Assembly: GCF_027409185.1 (NCBI RefSeq) | Contig: NC_084463.1 | Coordinates: 158,449,869 to 158,513,868 of the forward strand | Direction: 5' to 3' | Source: Cynocephalus volans | Lineage: Eukaryota > Chordata > Mammalia > Dermoptera > Cynocephalidae | Length of the DNA: 64,000 bases | Shown here: positions 1-12,029 of the stretch, one piece after another | How positions within the stretch are numbered: position 1 is the stretch's first letter | Layout: each line of letters opens with the position of its first letter | Made by a program: the position numbers and the translations under genes | Notes under the pieces: model-generated | Told to the model about the DNA's origin: nothing | What the model saw: only the letters and a program-made list of their open reading frames with translations | Databases searched by the model: none

Positions 1-2950
1 CTGTCACCCTATGGCTATGAGTTCATCTCCATGGTTTCTACTCCAGGCTTCGTGGCTCTCTAAACAGACTTCCCCACTCACCCAGCTCTGTCCAGTGCTT
101 CAACTGGGTACATGTTTATAGCAGTAATGTCTCCACTTGGTGGAATAGGGAAATTGAAATAAAGAGCTTATTTATAATGAACTCAGAGATGAATAGGCGA
201 AGAGGGTAGCTAAAGCCCAAAGATGTCCCACTATAGGGACAATTTGGGCAGGGGCAAAGGGCTGTGCCATGCATGGGGTTCACTAGCAGGGGAGAACCAA
301 TTGTATGTAATCTTAATATAAGGCCTTTGCTAATAGGCGAGTAGTAATATATTATTAATGAGTAGGATAAACTTTTTAAACCCATCTATGGCACCTCTGG
401 GATGGAAGGTCTCTGCAGAGTATAGACAATGAGCTGTGATTACCCACATGCAGTATCTGCTCACAAGAGCCGAAGCAACAAGGTGTGCCCTCTTTATGGG
501 GGGTGGGGTGTGAACTCAGTCCAGGGAGGGACTAGGGATCTATGGAGCATCAAACCTCTTCAATACTGATCAGCTTTTTGGGATTAATGCAGCACAGAGA
601 CCACCAACCTTGTGGTTATAGCAGAGCTTGCCTGGATGGTGAAACCCATCAAGAGGGCAGCTTTGGTGTCTCAGGGAGACCAGTCTGACACAACCATAAC
701 AGGAGTAGGCTTTGCCACCACGTCACGGGGCATATAGCAAGTTTCTGTAAGTCTCGCTCAAATGCGGATGCTGAGGGTTCTGTTCTTCCATCCTGCTATG
801 TTCTGTGGGTGGGTGTCCAGGGCAGCCCTGCAGCACCTCCTCCAAAGTCCTAGGGCTTCAGAGGGCAATAGGAAATCAGTGTTCCAATAACTGTCTATAG
901 GTCACTGATAAAACAACATTTTGGGGCTTCACACTCAAGACTATTACGCTGCAAGGCTGAGCTCAGGGTGGGGTGGGAGAAGCTCGTCAAGGTTTGTTCA
1001 TCAAGAATATACACCCAGACTCCAAACATGAGAAGCCTGGCAGATATATGGTAATAAGACAAGTGTGGGGAAAAAAAGGCATATATGGCACTATTGATCT
1101 GTCAGTCTCTGAAAATGGGAGAAAAACCTGTTAGAGACTTCACTAGTCTCATCTCTTTAGGCATTCCAAGAGCCACAAGTAGACCTGTCTAGAATTCCCT
1201 TAGTTGCAAAGGAGAGAAAACTCAACAAAATAGCTTGTGCAAAATGAGGAATTTACAGATTTAAGTGACTATCAAATCCTGTAGTAGAAAACAGTACACC
1301 ATGAAGAGGGCTTCATGACATCAGCTTCACAATAACATGATGGGTTGGTTCTCTGGACTCATGTGATTATCGTGGAGAAAGAAGTGAAAGAGTCAGGTAG
1401 ATGGAAACAGCACATGATTACACTACACCTCACGATTTTACACTTTGCTCTTTTTCCTTCAGTGGGACCTAGACTTTTCTCTGATGCAAAATAGCTGATC
1501 CTTCTGGCTAGACTCGTGGCTGGGATTCCTTGGAGAAGCTTCATAGGTAGTGAGACACATGGGTAACGCTTGTTAACAGATTTTTTTGCCCTTAGGTTAT
1601 TTCATAGGAAATATTCATTTTGTGGTTTACAGTTTTTGTGGTTTCAGTTCAGTCCAGCATTACAGAGGATCTATGGTTGCAGGTCAGGCTCCCTGTGCAA
1701 CAGACTCTGAGGCTGAGGTTTGTGTGCATAAAGTTTACTGGGGGAAGTGAAGGAAGCAGGATTAGGCAGAGGGAGAAGTTGAACTGTGATGCAGTCACAG
1801 AAAAGGTTTTAGCCAAACTGTGGGGAACTCTGGAGCTGAGATGGCCTTGCAGAGTTGTCCTGAATTGAAGTGAGAGGGCCAATCTTTCACACCCCTTCAT
1901 TTATTAGTCTGTGGATGCAGGCTGCCAAGGAAGAGGAGGTGACCCTCCCAGAGAGAGACTCAGCTGAGAGTTTCCAGCCATCAACCCTCCTGGCAGCTGG
2001 AAGAATTTGTCCTTCAGTCCTGAAAGCTGTAGGCAGTGGACAGCACACCACATATGTAGGCAGCACACAACAGTATCCACTACACCTACCACTTTTGGGC
2101 ACTGTGTATGTTTCTGGTGATTACACGATAAGAAAAGCACTCTTTGAGAAATTCAGGCTCTGGAGGAGACACCCACATGAGAGAAAAACCACACTATTGC
2201 TATCCTCTGCTTATATTATCAATGCAATTTTGTAGGCAAATATAAAAACAATTTTAATTTGGGGCGTTTGGATTTTACTCACCAATGTAAATGTAGCTGA
2301 CAGGACTTTCTTTAAAGCCAAGTAACTAGGCTGTGCAAAAAAGTAACTTAAAAAATACAACTTTGCCTCTATTTAGAGTCCCAATTCTGCCTAATGGCAG
2401 ACAGCATTGGCGAACTTAGTTGTTTCAGGTTAAAATTTAGCCATTTCGGAATATTTTCTTCTCTTTCTTTTTCCCAAGAATAGTACCTAAGTGACACAGG
2501 AGGAAGGTGGAATCTGGCCTACCACTACCTTCTGTCATATGCTTGCGTCTGATGCAATATAATTCATCCTTTCATGGTCCGTGGCTATCCAGCTATCTTT
2601 TGGTGTTTTCCCAAAGATGCAGTTCAGACTATGTATGGTTCACTAGGCTGCACCCTCCCAGAGACTTTGAAACCCCTTCAAGCCATCTGTTTTCTTTTTC
2701 TTTTTTTTTTTCAAGTCCTAATTTTTAAATTAGGTTCAGCCAACATAAAATTACTTGTCAAAGTGTTATACAATTTTCTAAATGTTTACTCTCAGTTTCT
2801 GCACTTAGCTTATTACATACGGACTGATAACAGTTTTCAGACCATCACCAGTGTACAGAACATACTTTGTTTTTTTTGTTTTTTCTTTTTTTTTTTTTTT
2901 TTATTACAATCTTTTTTTCTTCAGGAGTGTAATCAAACATCAGCTGGAAA
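1..2950. other. Upstream sequence without a recognised gene
   Basis: The open frames here are short and not protein-like. About 1630-2100 has the look of an old LTR or other interspersed repeat, but I cannot name it. T-rich tracts occur at 2696-2712 and 2871-2902. In human, ATXN3 lies upstream of TRIP11 (recalled), but no ATXN3 coding exon is recognisable here. Confidence 0.5.
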
Positions 2951-3180
2951 CTTCCTTTTTTTTTTTTTTATTTTTTATTTATTTATTTATTTTTTTTATT
3001 TTATTTTTATTTTTTATTTTATTTTATTTTTTTTTTTTAAATTTTATTTTGTCGATATACATTGTAGCTGATTAATGCTCCCCATCACCAAAACCTCCCT
3101 CCCCTCTCCCTCCCCCCATCCCCCCCAACCATGTCCTCTCTGTTTGTTTGTTGTATCAACTTCAAATAATTGTGGTTGTT

Positions 3181-3236
3181 ATATCTTCTTCCCCCCCCCC
3201 CCGGTTTGTGTGTGTATGTGTGTATGTGTGTGTGTG
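3181..3236. repeat. C-run and GT microsatellite in L1 copy 1 3' UTR
   Basis: A run of about 14 C is followed by an interrupted GT repeat (TGTGTGTGTATGTGTG). The same place in L1 copy 2 is a pure CA repeat on the element strand, so the repeat belongs to the L1 3' UTR. Confidence 0.85.
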
Positions 3237-3253
3237 AATTTATACATTAATTT

Positions 3254-6200
3254 TTAGCTCCCACCAATAAGTGAGAACATGTGGTATTTCTCTTTCTGTG
3301 CCTGACTTGTTTCACTTAATATAATTCTCTCAAGGTCCATCCATGTTGTTGCAAATGGCAGTATTTCATTCGTTTTTATAGCTGAGTAGTATTCCATTGT
3401 GTAGATGTACCACATTTTCCGTATCCACTCATCTGATGATGTGCATTTGGGCTGGTTCCAACTCTTGGCTATTGTAAAGAGTGCTGCGATGAACATTGGG
3501 GAACAGGTATACCTTCGACTTGATGATTTCCATTCCTCTGGGTATATTCCCAACAGTGGGATGGCTGGGTCGTATGGTAGATCTATTTGCAATTGTTTAA
3601 GGAACCTCCATACCATTTTCCATAGAGGCTGCACCATTTTGCAGTCCCACCAACAATGTATGAGAGTTCCTTTTTCTCCGCAGCCTCGCCAGCATTTATC
3701 GTTCATAGTCTTTTGGATTTTAGCCATCCTAACTGGGGTTAGATGGTATCTCAATGTGGTTTTGATTTGCATTTCCCGGATGCTGAGTGATGTTGAGCAT
3801 TTTTTCATATGTCTGTTGGCCATTTGGATATCTTCCTTAGAGAAATGCCTACTTAGCTCTTTTGCCCATTTTTTAATTGGGTTGCTTGTTTTCTTCTTGT
3901 AAAGTTGTTTGAGTTCCTTATATATTCTGGATATTAATCCTTTGTCAGATGTATATTTTGCAAATATTTTCTCCCACTCTGTTGGTTGTCTTTTAACTCT
4001 TTTAATTGTTTCTTTTGCTGTGCAGAAGCTTTTTAGTTTGATATAATCCCATTTGTTTATTTTTCCTTTGGTTGCCCGTGCTTTTGGGGTCGTATTCATG
4101 AACTCTGTGCCCAGTCCTATTTCCTGAAGTGTTTCCCCTATGTTTTCTTTAAGAAGTTTTATTGTCTCAGGGTGTATATTTAAATCCTTAATCCATTTTG
4201 AGTTGATTTTAGTATACGGTGAGAGGTATGGATCTAGTTTCATTCTCCTGCATATCGATATCCAGTTATCCCAGCACCACTTGCTGAAGAGGCAGTCCCT
4301 TCCCCAGTGAATAGGCTTGGTGCCTTTGTCAAAGATCAGATGGCAGTAAGTGTGTGGGTTGATTTCTGGATTCTCTATTCTATTCCATTGGTCAGTGTGT
4401 CTGTTTTTATGCCAGTACCATACTGTTTTGGTTATTATAGCTTTGTAGTATAGCTTAAAGTCAGGTAGTGTTATGCCTCCAGCTTTATTTTTTTTGCTGA
4501 GCATTGCTTTGGCTATTCGTGGTCTTTTATTGTTCCATATAAATGTCTGAATAGTTTTTTCCATTTCTGAGAAAAATGTCTTTGGAATTTTGATGGGGAT
4601 TGCATTGAATTTGTATATCACTTTGGGTAGTATGGACATTTTCACTATGTTGATTCTTCCAATCCAAGAGCATGGAATATCTTTCCATCTTCTTGTATCC
4701 TCTCTAATTTCTCTCAGCAGTGGTTTGTAGTTCTCATTATAGAGATTTTTCACCTCCTTGGTTAACTCAATTCCTAAGTATTTTATTTTTTTGGTGGCTA
4801 TTGTAAATGGGCAGGCTTTCTTGATTTCTCCTTCTGCATGTTCACTATTGGAGAAAAGAAATGCTACTGATTTTTGTGTGTTGATTTTGTATCCTGCTAC
4901 TGTGCTGAAATCATTTATCAATTCCAACAGTTTTTTTGTAGAGGTTTTAGGCTGTTCGATATATAGGATCATGTCATCTGCAAACAGGGACAGTTTGACT
5001 TCATCTTTTCCAATCTGGATGCCCTTTATTTCCTTCTCTTCTCTGATTGCTCTGGCTAGTACTTCCAACACTATGTTGAATAGGAGTGGTGAGAGTGGGC
5101 ATCCTTGTCTAGTGCCTGTTCTTAAAGGAAAAGCTTTCAGCTTTTCTCCATTCAGGATGATATTGGCAGTGGGTTTGGCATATATGGCTTTAATTATGTT
5201 GAGATACTTTCCCTCTATACCTAACTTATAGAGGGTCTTTGTCATGAATGAGTGCTGAACTTTATCAAATGCTTTTTCAGCATCTATAGAGATGATCATA
5301 TGGTCCTTGTGTTTGAGTTTATTAATATGGTGTATCACATTTATTGATTTGCGTATGTTGAACCAACCTTGCATCCCTGGGATGAATCCCACTTGATCGT
5401 GATGAATAATTTTTCGTATGTGTTGCTGTATTCTGTTTGCTAGTATTTTAGTGAGGATTTTTGCATCTATATTCATCAAGGATATCGGCCTGTAGTTTTC
5501 TTTTTTGGTTATATCTTTACCTGGTTTTGGTATCAGGATGATGTTTGCTTCATAGAATGAGTTTGGGAGATTTGCGTCCGTTTCAATCTTTTGGAATAGT
5601 TTGTAAAGAATCGGTGTCAATTCCTCTTTGAATGTTTGGTAAAATTCTGCTGTGAATCCATCTGGTCCTGGGCTTTTCTTTGTTGGGAGCCTTCTGATAA
5701 CAGCTTCAATCTCCTTTATTGTTATTGGTCTGTTCAAATTTTCTACGTCTTCACGGTTCAGTTTTGGGAACTTGTGTGTGTCCAGAAATTTATCCATTTC
5801 CTCCAGATTTTCAAATTTGTTGGCGTATAGTTGTTTATAGTAGTCTCGAATGATTCCTTGTATTTCAGATGAATCAGTTGTAATATCGCCTTTTTCATTT
5901 CTAATTTTTGTTATTTGAGTCTTCTCTCTTCTTTTTTTTGTTAGCCATGCTAATGGTTTGTCAATTTTATTTATCTTTTCAAAAAACCAACTTTTTGATT
6001 CGTTGATCTTTTGAATTGTTTTTTGGTTTTCAATTTCATTCAGTTCTGCTCTGATCTTAATGATTTCTTTCCGTCTGCTAACTTTAGGATTGGATTGTTC
6101 TTGTTTTTCTAGTTCTTTAAGGTGAAGTGTTAGGTTGTTCACTTGCCATCTTTCCATTCTTCTGAAGTGAGCATTTAATGCAATAAATTTTCCCCTCAAT

Positions 6201-7081
6201 ACTGCTTTTGCAGTATCCCACAGGTTTTGGTATGATGTATCATTGTTTTCATTAGTTTCAATAAACTTTTTGATTTCCTGCTTGATTTCTTCTTGGACCC
6301 ATATGTCATTAAGTAGAATGCTGTTTAATTTCCATGTGTTTGTATAGTTTCCAGAGTTTTGTTTGTTATTAATTTCTAGTTTTAATCCATTGTGGTCTGA
6401 GAAGATACATGGGATAATTCCAATTTTTTTGAATTTATTGAGACTTGATTTGTGACCTAATATGTGATCTATCTTGGAGAATGATCCATGTGCTGATGAG
6501 AAGAATGAATATTCTGAGGTTGTTGGGTGGAATGTTCTGTAGATATCTGCCAATTCCAATTGGTCTAGAGTCTTGTTTAGATCTTGTGTTTCTCTACTGA
6601 TTCTTTGCCTAGATGATCTGTCTAATATTGACAGTGGAGTGTTCAGGTCCCCTGCTATTATGGTATTAGTGTCTATTTCCTTCTTTAGGTCTAATAGAGT
6701 TTGTTTTATAAATCTGGCTGCTCCAACATTGGGTGCGTACATATTTATGATTGTTATGTCTTCTTGATGGATCAGTCCTTTTATCATTAAGTAGTGTCCC
6801 TCATTGTCTCTTTTTATGGTTTTTAGTTTAAAGTCTATTTTGTCAGATATAAGAATAGCCACTCCAGCTCGTTTTTCTTTTCTGTTTGCATGGTAAATCT
6901 TTTTCCATCCTTTCACTCTTAGTCTGTGTGAATCTTTATGGGTGAGGTGGGTCTCTTGTAGGCAGCATATAGTTGGGTCCTGCTTTTTGATCCAGTCAGC
7001 CAGTCTGTGTCTTTTAATTGGGGAATTTAAGCCTTTAACATTAAGAGTTGTTATTGAAAGGTGTTGATTTATTCTTAGCAT
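3254..7081 (-). CDS. LINE-1 ORF2 endonuclease/reverse transcriptase (L1 copy 1), intact, 1275 aa
   Basis: ORF2p nicks target DNA and reverse-transcribes L1 RNA at the nick. At 1275 residues it equals human ORF2p in length. The N-terminal apurinic-type endonuclease has Asn14, Glu43 in [22 protein letters not shown] and [10 protein letters not shown], so all catalytic positions are kept. The reverse transcriptase has [54 protein letters not shown] and the catalytic FADD. The C-terminal Cys-rich motif [18 protein letters not shown] and [14 protein letters not shown] are present. There is no stop or frameshift, unlike copy 2. Activity is inferred. Confidence 0.95.
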   Translation of the reverse strand: MLRINQHLSITTLNVKGLNSPIKRHRLADWIKKQDPTICCLQETHLTHKDSHRLRVKGWKKIYHANRKEKRAGVAILISDKIDFKLKTIKRDNEGHYLMIKGLIHQEDITIINMYAPNVGAARFIKQTLLDLKKEIDTNTIIAGDLNTPLSILDRSSRQRISRETQDLNKTLDQLELADIYRTFHPTTSEYSFFSSAHGSFSKIDHILGHKSSLNKFKKIGIIPCIFSDHNGLKLEINNKQNSGNYTNTWKLNSILLNDIWVQEEIKQEIKKFIETNENNDTSYQNLWDTAKAVLRGKFIALNAHFRRMERWQVNNLTLHLKELEKQEQSNPKVSRRKEIIKIRAELNEIENQKTIQKINESKSWFFEKINKIDKPLAWLTKKRREKTQITKIRNEKGDITTDSSEIQGIIRDYYKQLYANKFENLEEMDKFLDTHKFPKLNREDVENLNRPITIKEIEAVIRRLPTKKSPGPDGFTAEFYQTFKEELTPILYKLFQKIETDANLPNSFYEANIILIPKPGKDITKKENYRPISLMNIDAKILTKILANRIQQHIRKIIHHDQVGFIPGMQGWFNIRKSINVIHHINKLKHKDHMIISIDAEKAFDKVQHSFMTKTLYKLGIEGKYLNIIKAIYAKPTANIILNGEKLKAFPLRTGTRQGCPLSPLLFNIVLEVLARAIREEKEIKGIQIGKDEVKLSLFADDMILYIEQPKTSTKKLLELINDFSTVAGYKINTQKSVAFLFSNSEHAEGEIKKACPFTIATKKIKYLGIELTKEVKNLYNENYKPLLREIREDTRRWKDIPCSWIGRINIVKMSILPKVIYKFNAIPIKIPKTFFSEMEKTIQTFIWNNKRPRIAKAMLSKKNKAGGITLPDFKLYYKAIITKTVWYWHKNRHTDQWNRIENPEINPHTYCHLIFDKGTKPIHWGRDCLFSKWCWDNWISICRRMKLDPYLSPYTKINSKWIKDLNIHPETIKLLKENIGETLQEIGLGTEFMNTTPKARATKGKINKWDYIKLKSFCTAKETIKRVKRQPTEWEKIFAKYTSDKGLISRIYKELKQLYKKKTSNPIKKWAKELSRHFSKEDIQMANRHMKKCSTSLSIREMQIKTTLRYHLTPVRMAKIQKTMNDKCWRGCGEKGTLIHCWWDCKMVQPLWKMVWRFLKQLQIDLPYDPAIPLLGIYPEEWKSSSRRYTCSPMFIAALFTIAKSWNQPKCTSSDEWIRKMWYIYTMEYYSAIKTNEILPFATTWMDLERIILSETSQAQKEKYHMFSLIGGS

Positions 7082-7268
7082 TTTATTGGTTGTTTGGTTG
7101 TCTTAGGTGTCTTTTGTTCCTTGCTTTCTGATTTACTGTTTGGTTTCTTTGTTTGTTGGTTCCTTAGGTTGTAGATAGTGTTTTTGTTAGCTTGTTTTCT
7201 CTTCATGAATGCCATTTTTATTGTACTAGCGGGTTTAGATTTTTCTTAGGTTTTTATGGCAGTGGTAG

Positions 7269-8267
7269 TTATTTTTCAGGAACCAAACCCAGTACTCCCT
7301 TGAGGATTTCTTGTAAGGGTGGTCTTGTGGTAGTGAACTCCCGCAGTTTTTGTTTGTCTGAGAAATATACTATTTGCCCCTCATTTCGGAAGGATAGCCT
7401 TGCAGGGTAGAGTATTCTTGGCTGGCAATCTTTGTCTTTTAGTATTTTGAAAATATCATCCCATTCCTTTCTAGCTTTTAGGGTTTGTGATGAAAAGTCT
7501 GATGTTAACCTGATTGGGGCTCCCTTATAGGTGATTTGACGCTTCTCTCTTGCAGCTTTTAAGATTCTCTCTTTGTCTCTGAGTTTTGCCAATTTGACTA
7601 TGACATGTCTTGGAGAAGGCCTTTTTGGGTTGAATACGTTTGGAGATCGTTGAGCTTCCTGGATCTGAAGATCTGTGATTTTTCCTATACCTGGGAAGTT
7701 TTCTGCCACTATTTTGTTGAATATGTTTTCAATGGAATCTCCATTTTCCTCCCCTTCTGGAATACCCATGACTCGGATATTTGAGCGCTTGAGGTTGTCT
7801 GATATCTCTCTCAGATTTTCTTCCATGTCCTTGATTCTTTTTTCTTTCTTTTTGTCTGCTTGTGTTATTTCAAACAGCCCATCTTCAAGTTCAGAGGTTC
7901 TCTCTTCAACTTCGACAAGCCTGCTGGTTAAACTCTCCGTTGTGTTTTTTATTTCGCTGAATAACTTCTTCAGTTCAGCAAGTTCTGCTACATTTTTTTT
8001 CAGGACATTGATTTCCTTGTATATTTCCTCTTTCAGATCCTGTATACTTTTCCTCATTTCATCATGATGTCTAGCTGAGTTTTCTTGTATCTCATTCAGT
8101 TTCCTTAGAATTATCACTCGAAATTCCTTGTCAGTTATTTCAAGGGCTTCTTGTTCTATAGGATCTAGAGTATGAGATTTATTAACTTTTGGTGGTGTAC
8201 TTTCTTGATTTTTTGTATTTCTGGTGTCTTTTTTTTGGTGTTTATTCATTGTGGCAGGGGGTTTCAC
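7269..8267 (-). CDS. LINE-1 ORF1 protein (L1 copy 1), intact, 332 aa
   Basis: ORF1p is an RNA-binding trimeric chaperone that packages L1 RNA in the cytoplasm. The frame is uninterrupted, close to the 338 residues of human ORF1p. About residues 50-150 form the heptad coiled coil ([38 protein letters not shown]). The RRM core follows, with [20 protein letters not shown], then the C-terminal domain ([33 protein letters not shown]), ending GLVPEK. The start used is [10 protein letters not shown]; the ATG six codons later is an alternative. ORF2 lies 187 bp downstream on the same transcript. Confidence 0.95.
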   Translation of the reverse strand: MKPPATMNKHQKKDTRNTKNQESTPPKVNKSHTLDPIEQEALEITDKEFRVIILRKLNEIQENSARHHDEMRKSIQDLKEEIYKEINVLKKNVAELAELKKLFSEIKNTTESLTSRLVEVEERTSELEDGLFEITQADKKKEKRIKDMEENLREISDNLKRSNIRVMGIPEGEENGDSIENIFNKIVAENFPGIGKITDLQIQEAQRSPNVFNPKRPSPRHVIVKLAKLRDKERILKAAREKRQITYKGAPIRLTSDFSSQTLKARKEWDDIFKILKDKDCQPRILYPARLSFRNEGQIVYFSDKQKLREFTTTRPPLQEILKGVLGLVPEK

Positions 8268-9789
8268 AGTCCACCGGTTTGAGACTAATGACTAACTAGG
8301 ATGTTGCTGTGGTTGCCAATTTGGTATGGCTCCCGCCGTGACTGCTCAGTTGGCCTCTAGTGTCTTGTGTGTGTGGTTGCCTCGGGTCTTGGGCTTCTCC
8401 GGGGATCCACCTTTCTGGTCAGCTTGTACTTTGCTGGGCTGGTGGATCACGTACCACAGGGTGTGTGATCTCTGTTGAGCTTTCACTTTCTGTACAGGAC
8501 TTCTCCCCGTTCCGTGTGCTCTGGCCCAGGCTGTTAGATCGTGCAGTGGCGACCCCACCGGGTGTGTGGTTTCTGTCGAGTCTCCGCCTCCCTGGCCGCA
8601 CGTCTCCCCCCTCTGTGCACACTGTGCTGGGTTGGGGCGTGTCTTCTGCACCCCTCGCCTATCAGCTGGGCCTTCAAGACCCTGCTCAGCACCGCCTCGC
8701 CCAGGAAGTCTACCAGGTTTCTGCTAGGCACAGACGACCGGTCTCTCTGGGTGCCTTTGTAGCACTGTGAAGATCTTTCTCGGGTCTTGTTCACCTTTGT
8801 ATCCCCCCGGTATAAACCGAGTCTAGTGCCCGCCTGCAGCCTGCTCTCCGGCAGGTTCAAGCGGACCTGGGAACTCTCCTACCACACTATTCCCAACCAG
8901 AAATTCGTTAGGCTTTTTTCCAAACTGGTGGTTGCAGAGATGGTATCTGCCTCCCAGTAACAGGAAGTTTACCGGGGCCGGAGTCCAGGGTGTGGTGGAG
9001 TGACAGTCGGCCCGCCCGTACTTCCTAGCCCTCCCAAAACTGGTCGGGACGCCCCACACCCCCAGCCCTGCCAGAGAACCGTGGAGGGAGTGGGAGAGGA
9101 AGCCGGCCCGCAGGGTCCGGAAAGCCCCGCGCCAGGCCAAGCAAATGGGCTCAGTGATGGCCGAGCAGGGCGAAGCTGCCCGCACCTGGGAAAATGGAGG
9201 CAGCACCGGGGTAGTGAGTGGCCTGGTGGTGCAGGCGGGGAGCCGCGTGTGCATCCACCCCCCGAACAGAGCTGTGCCAGGGATCACTCACAGTGCTGTG
9301 CCAGGTCGGGCGCTCGCTCTGTCTCTGGTTTGTTGCCTTCCGTGTTCTCGGCGCTGCCGCCTCGGGCTGTTCAGTCGCGGCGCCGCTCGGGCGCTCCCAG
9401 GAGTCTTCTTTAATGCCGGCCTGAAACCTCGAATCCTGGATAGGGCAGCTGGCCGCCTTTAGTGCGGCCCCAGCCTCCGGGATCCTGGCTGCATCCACAG
9501 CAGCCCTGGCGCCGTGTTCCCTGTTTCAAAACTCACTTTTGCAGCTAAGAATCAGTTCTTTTCCTGCTCCACACTTCAAAGCTGTTGCCTGCAAATGAGG
9601 CAGCCTCTCCTGCCGGGGGCAAAGTGGCGTTGAGCCCCCACGACCGGCCAGCAGCAGCAGTCCTCCCTTAAGAGATGGCCAGAGGAAGGTCCACAAGTTT
9701 CCCGGCTGCCTGAGGCCCAGTGGCCACCTTTTCCACCTCAGCTACTCCGCGCCAGCTGCCGCAGCCGCCGCCATCTTGAAACTCAGGAA

Positions 9790-11035
9790 AGCCTGATTTG
9801 GATTTTCCGAATGCTGAGTGATGTTTAGCATTTTGTTCATTGTCTAATGACCCTTTGTATGTCATCCTTTGAGACATGCCTATTCATCTCCATTGCCCAT
9901 ATTTTAATCAAGTTATTTAATTTTTTACTGTTAAGTTGTTTGAGTTCCTTGTATATTTTGGATAGTAGTCCCTTGTCAGATGCATAGTTGGCAAATATTT
10001 TTTCCCTCTCTGTAGGCTGACTTTTCTCTTTTTTTTTCTTTTGCTGTGCAGAAGCTTTTAAATTTGATATAATCACATTTGTTTATTTTTTCTTTTGTTG
10101 CCTGTTATTTTGGGGTCATATTCACAAAGACTTTGCCCAATCCTACTTCCTGAAGTGCTTCCTATGTTTTCCTTTAGTTGTTTTATACTTTCAGGACTTA
10201 TATGTAAGTCTTTAATACATTTTGATTTGATTTTGTATGTGGCAATAGGTACAGATCTACTTTCATTCTTCTACATGTGAATGTCTGGTTTTCCCAGCAC
10301 CGTTTATTGAAGATAAATGTCTTTTCTCCAATGTCTGTTCTTGGTTCCTTTGTCAGAGATCACTTGGCTGAAAGTATGTGGGCGGATTTCTAGGTTCTCC
10401 ATTCTGTTCCCTTAGTTTGAGTGTCTGTTTTTATGCCAGTACCATGCTGTTTTGGTTAGTATAGCATTATAGTATAATTTGAAGTCTGGTAGTGTTATAC
10501 CTCTGGTTTTTGTTGTTGTTGTTGCAGTTCAGGATTGCTTTGGCTATTTGTGGTCTTTTGTTATTCCATACAAATGATAGGATTGCTTTTTCTATTTCTA
10601 TGAATAAAGCCATTGGCATATTGATGGAGATTGCATTGAATCTGTAGATCACTTTGGGTAGTATGGACATTGTCACAATGTTAATTTTTCCAATCCAGGA
10701 GCATGTAATATCTTTCCATTTCTTGTGTGTCTTGTTTAATTTCTCTCAGCAGTGATTTAGTTCTCTTTGTAGAGATCTTTCACCTCCTTGGTTAAATTGA
10801 TTCCTAGATATTTTATTTTTTTGCTGACTATTGTAAATGGGCTAGCTTTCTTGATTTCTTTTTCTGCTAGTCCATTGTTGGAGTTTTAAAAACACTACTA
10901 GTTTTGTGTGTTGATTTTGTATCCTGAAACTTTACTGAAATCTTTTATCAACTCTAAGTGTTTTTTTGTAGAGAGTCTTTAGGATTTTCTATATATATAG
11001 GATCATGTCTTCTGCAAAAAGGCCAGACAAATTTC
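9790..11035 (-). mobile_element. Old LINE-1 ORF2 fragment, minus strand
   Basis: The plus-strand text parallels copy 1 at about 3770-5000 with many substitutions and indels, e.g. TGCTGAGTGATGTTTAGCAT, ATGCCAGTACCATGCTGTTT and TATAGGATCATGTCTTCTGC. The frame is broken throughout. The parts of ORF2 on both sides are missing. Confidence 0.9.
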
Positions 11036-11244
11036 ACTCTTTAAGAGATGTTGTCGTGTCAATGAAAGAATTTAAAGTGTTCAGGACAGGAATTAGAAAA
11101 AGTATGATTCTAAAACTACACGTCATGCATGAGGTATGTGACTTCTCTGGATCTCCACTGCTATGGATCATAGCCTGCAATCTTTTTACTGTATAATTTT
11201 TCTGAGCCTTATTGTGAATTACTTGAGTGCTCAGTGTTTTTTTT

Positions 11245-11433
11245 TTTTTCCTCTGAAGGGTAAGGGGATCGCAACCCTCAGCAGGGTATGGTCCTCATGG
11301 CGCAAACCTCAGCACCATATGGTCCTCATGGCGCTCAGCCAGTGAGCGCACGGGCCATTCGTATACAGGATTCGAACCCGTGTCCTCAGCATTACTAGCG
11401 CCACACTCTCCCTAATGAGCCACAGGGCTGGCC
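11245..11433 (-). mobile_element. tRNA-derived SINE, minus strand (first of three in a row)
   Basis: It runs from a T tract through GGTAAGGGGATCGCAACC and GGATTCGAACCCGTG (box B complement) to GAGCCACAGGGCTGGCC (box A side). A short internal duplication of ATGGTCCTCATGGCGC occurs. GAGTGCTCAGT precedes and follows it. Confidence 0.85.
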
Positions 11434-11454
11434 AGAGTGCTCAGTTTCTGTTTT

Positions 11455-11577
11455 TTTCTGACCGGTAAGGGGATCGCAACCTTCACCACGGTATGGTCCT
11501 CACTGCGCTCAGCTCACTGAACCCCGGCCTCGGCGTTACCAGTGCTGCACTCTCCCGAATGAGCCACGGGGCTGGCC
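11455..11577 (-). mobile_element. tRNA-derived SINE, minus strand (second of three), internally deleted
   Basis: GACCGGTAAGGGGATCGCAA to GAGCCACGGGGCTGGCC. The middle is shortened and box B is lost. GAGTGCTCAG occurs on both sides. Confidence 0.82.
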
Positions 11578-11589
11578 TGAGTGCTCAGG

Positions 11590-11769
11590 CTTTTTTTTTC
11601 TTTTTTTTCTTCTTTTTCATGACCGGTAAGGGGATCGCAACACTTGGCTTGGTGTCATCTGCACTGCACTCAGCGCAGTGGCCATCCCTATGTAGGATCT
11701 GAACCTGCGGCAGGAGCGCCACTGCGCTCCCAGCACTGCACTCTCCCGAGGGAGCCACGGGTCGGCCCC
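11590..11769 (-). mobile_element. tRNA-derived SINE, minus strand (third of three)
   Basis: T-rich tail, then GACCGGTAAGGGGATCGCAA, CATCCCTATGTAGGATCTGA and GAGCCACGGGTCGGCCCC. GAGTGCTCAG lies to the left and ATGCTCAGT to the right. Confidence 0.85.
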
Positions 11770-11817
11770 ATGCTCAGTTTTTAAACACATGTGACTTCCT
11801 CTAGAAAACCAGCTTGA

Positions 11818-12010
11818 GGGCCAGCCGTGGCTCGGTCGAGAGAGTGCGGCGCTGGGAGAGCAGCGGCGCTGGGAGCACTGAGGTCGGGGGTTCAGATCCT
11901 ATATAGTGACGGGTGATGGCCGGAGGACAGCAAGCCAAGGATTGCGATCCCCCTACCGGTCACACACACACAAAAACAAACAAACAAAGAAACAAACAAA
12001 AAAGAAAACC
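11818..12010 (+). mobile_element. tRNA-derived SINE, plus strand
   Basis: GGGCCAGCCGTGGCTCGGTC (box A side), GGGTTCAGATCCTATATAG (box B), GATTGCGATCCCCCTACCGG, then a CA/AAAC-rich tail. Confidence 0.87.
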
Positions 12011-12029
12011 AGGTTGAGAGAGACTTTCA

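Larger units (their letters stand above)
2955..9780 (-). mobile_element. Full-length young LINE-1 with both ORFs intact (L1 copy 1)
   Basis: On the minus strand it has: a 5' end near 9780 reading AAGATGGCGGCGG, a CpG-rich 5' UTR of about 1.5 kb (8268-9780), ORF1 (7269-8267), a 187-bp spacer, ORF2 (3254-7081), and a 3' UTR with a GT-rich stretch and a purine-rich tract. It ends in an A-rich tail, seen as T on the plus strand at about 2955-3040. Nothing truncates it. No convincing target-site duplication is visible; only GAAACT is shared by the flanks. On its right it abuts an older L1 fragment. Confidence 0.93.

Noticed and set aside
1..2950. The 3' end of ATXN3, the expected upstream neighbour
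   Set aside because: No ATXN3 coding sequence is recognisable, and its long 3' UTR cannot be identified from memory, so synteny stays open.
2574..3075. Long Phe/Ile-rich frames at 2574-3071 and 2851-3075
   Set aside because: They translate poly-T tracts and the L1 copy 1 A-tail complement.
3405..5840. Plus-strand frames antisense to L1 ORF2 (3405-3902, 4758-5231, 5636-5840)
   Set aside because: Shadows of the intact minus-strand ORF2. The same shadows recur opposite copy 2.
8346..9498. Several Pro/Arg/Gly-rich frames on both strands near 8350-9500, and again at 38170-39400
   Set aside because: They lie in the CpG-rich 5' UTRs of the two L1s and mirror each other. No independent gene is indicated.
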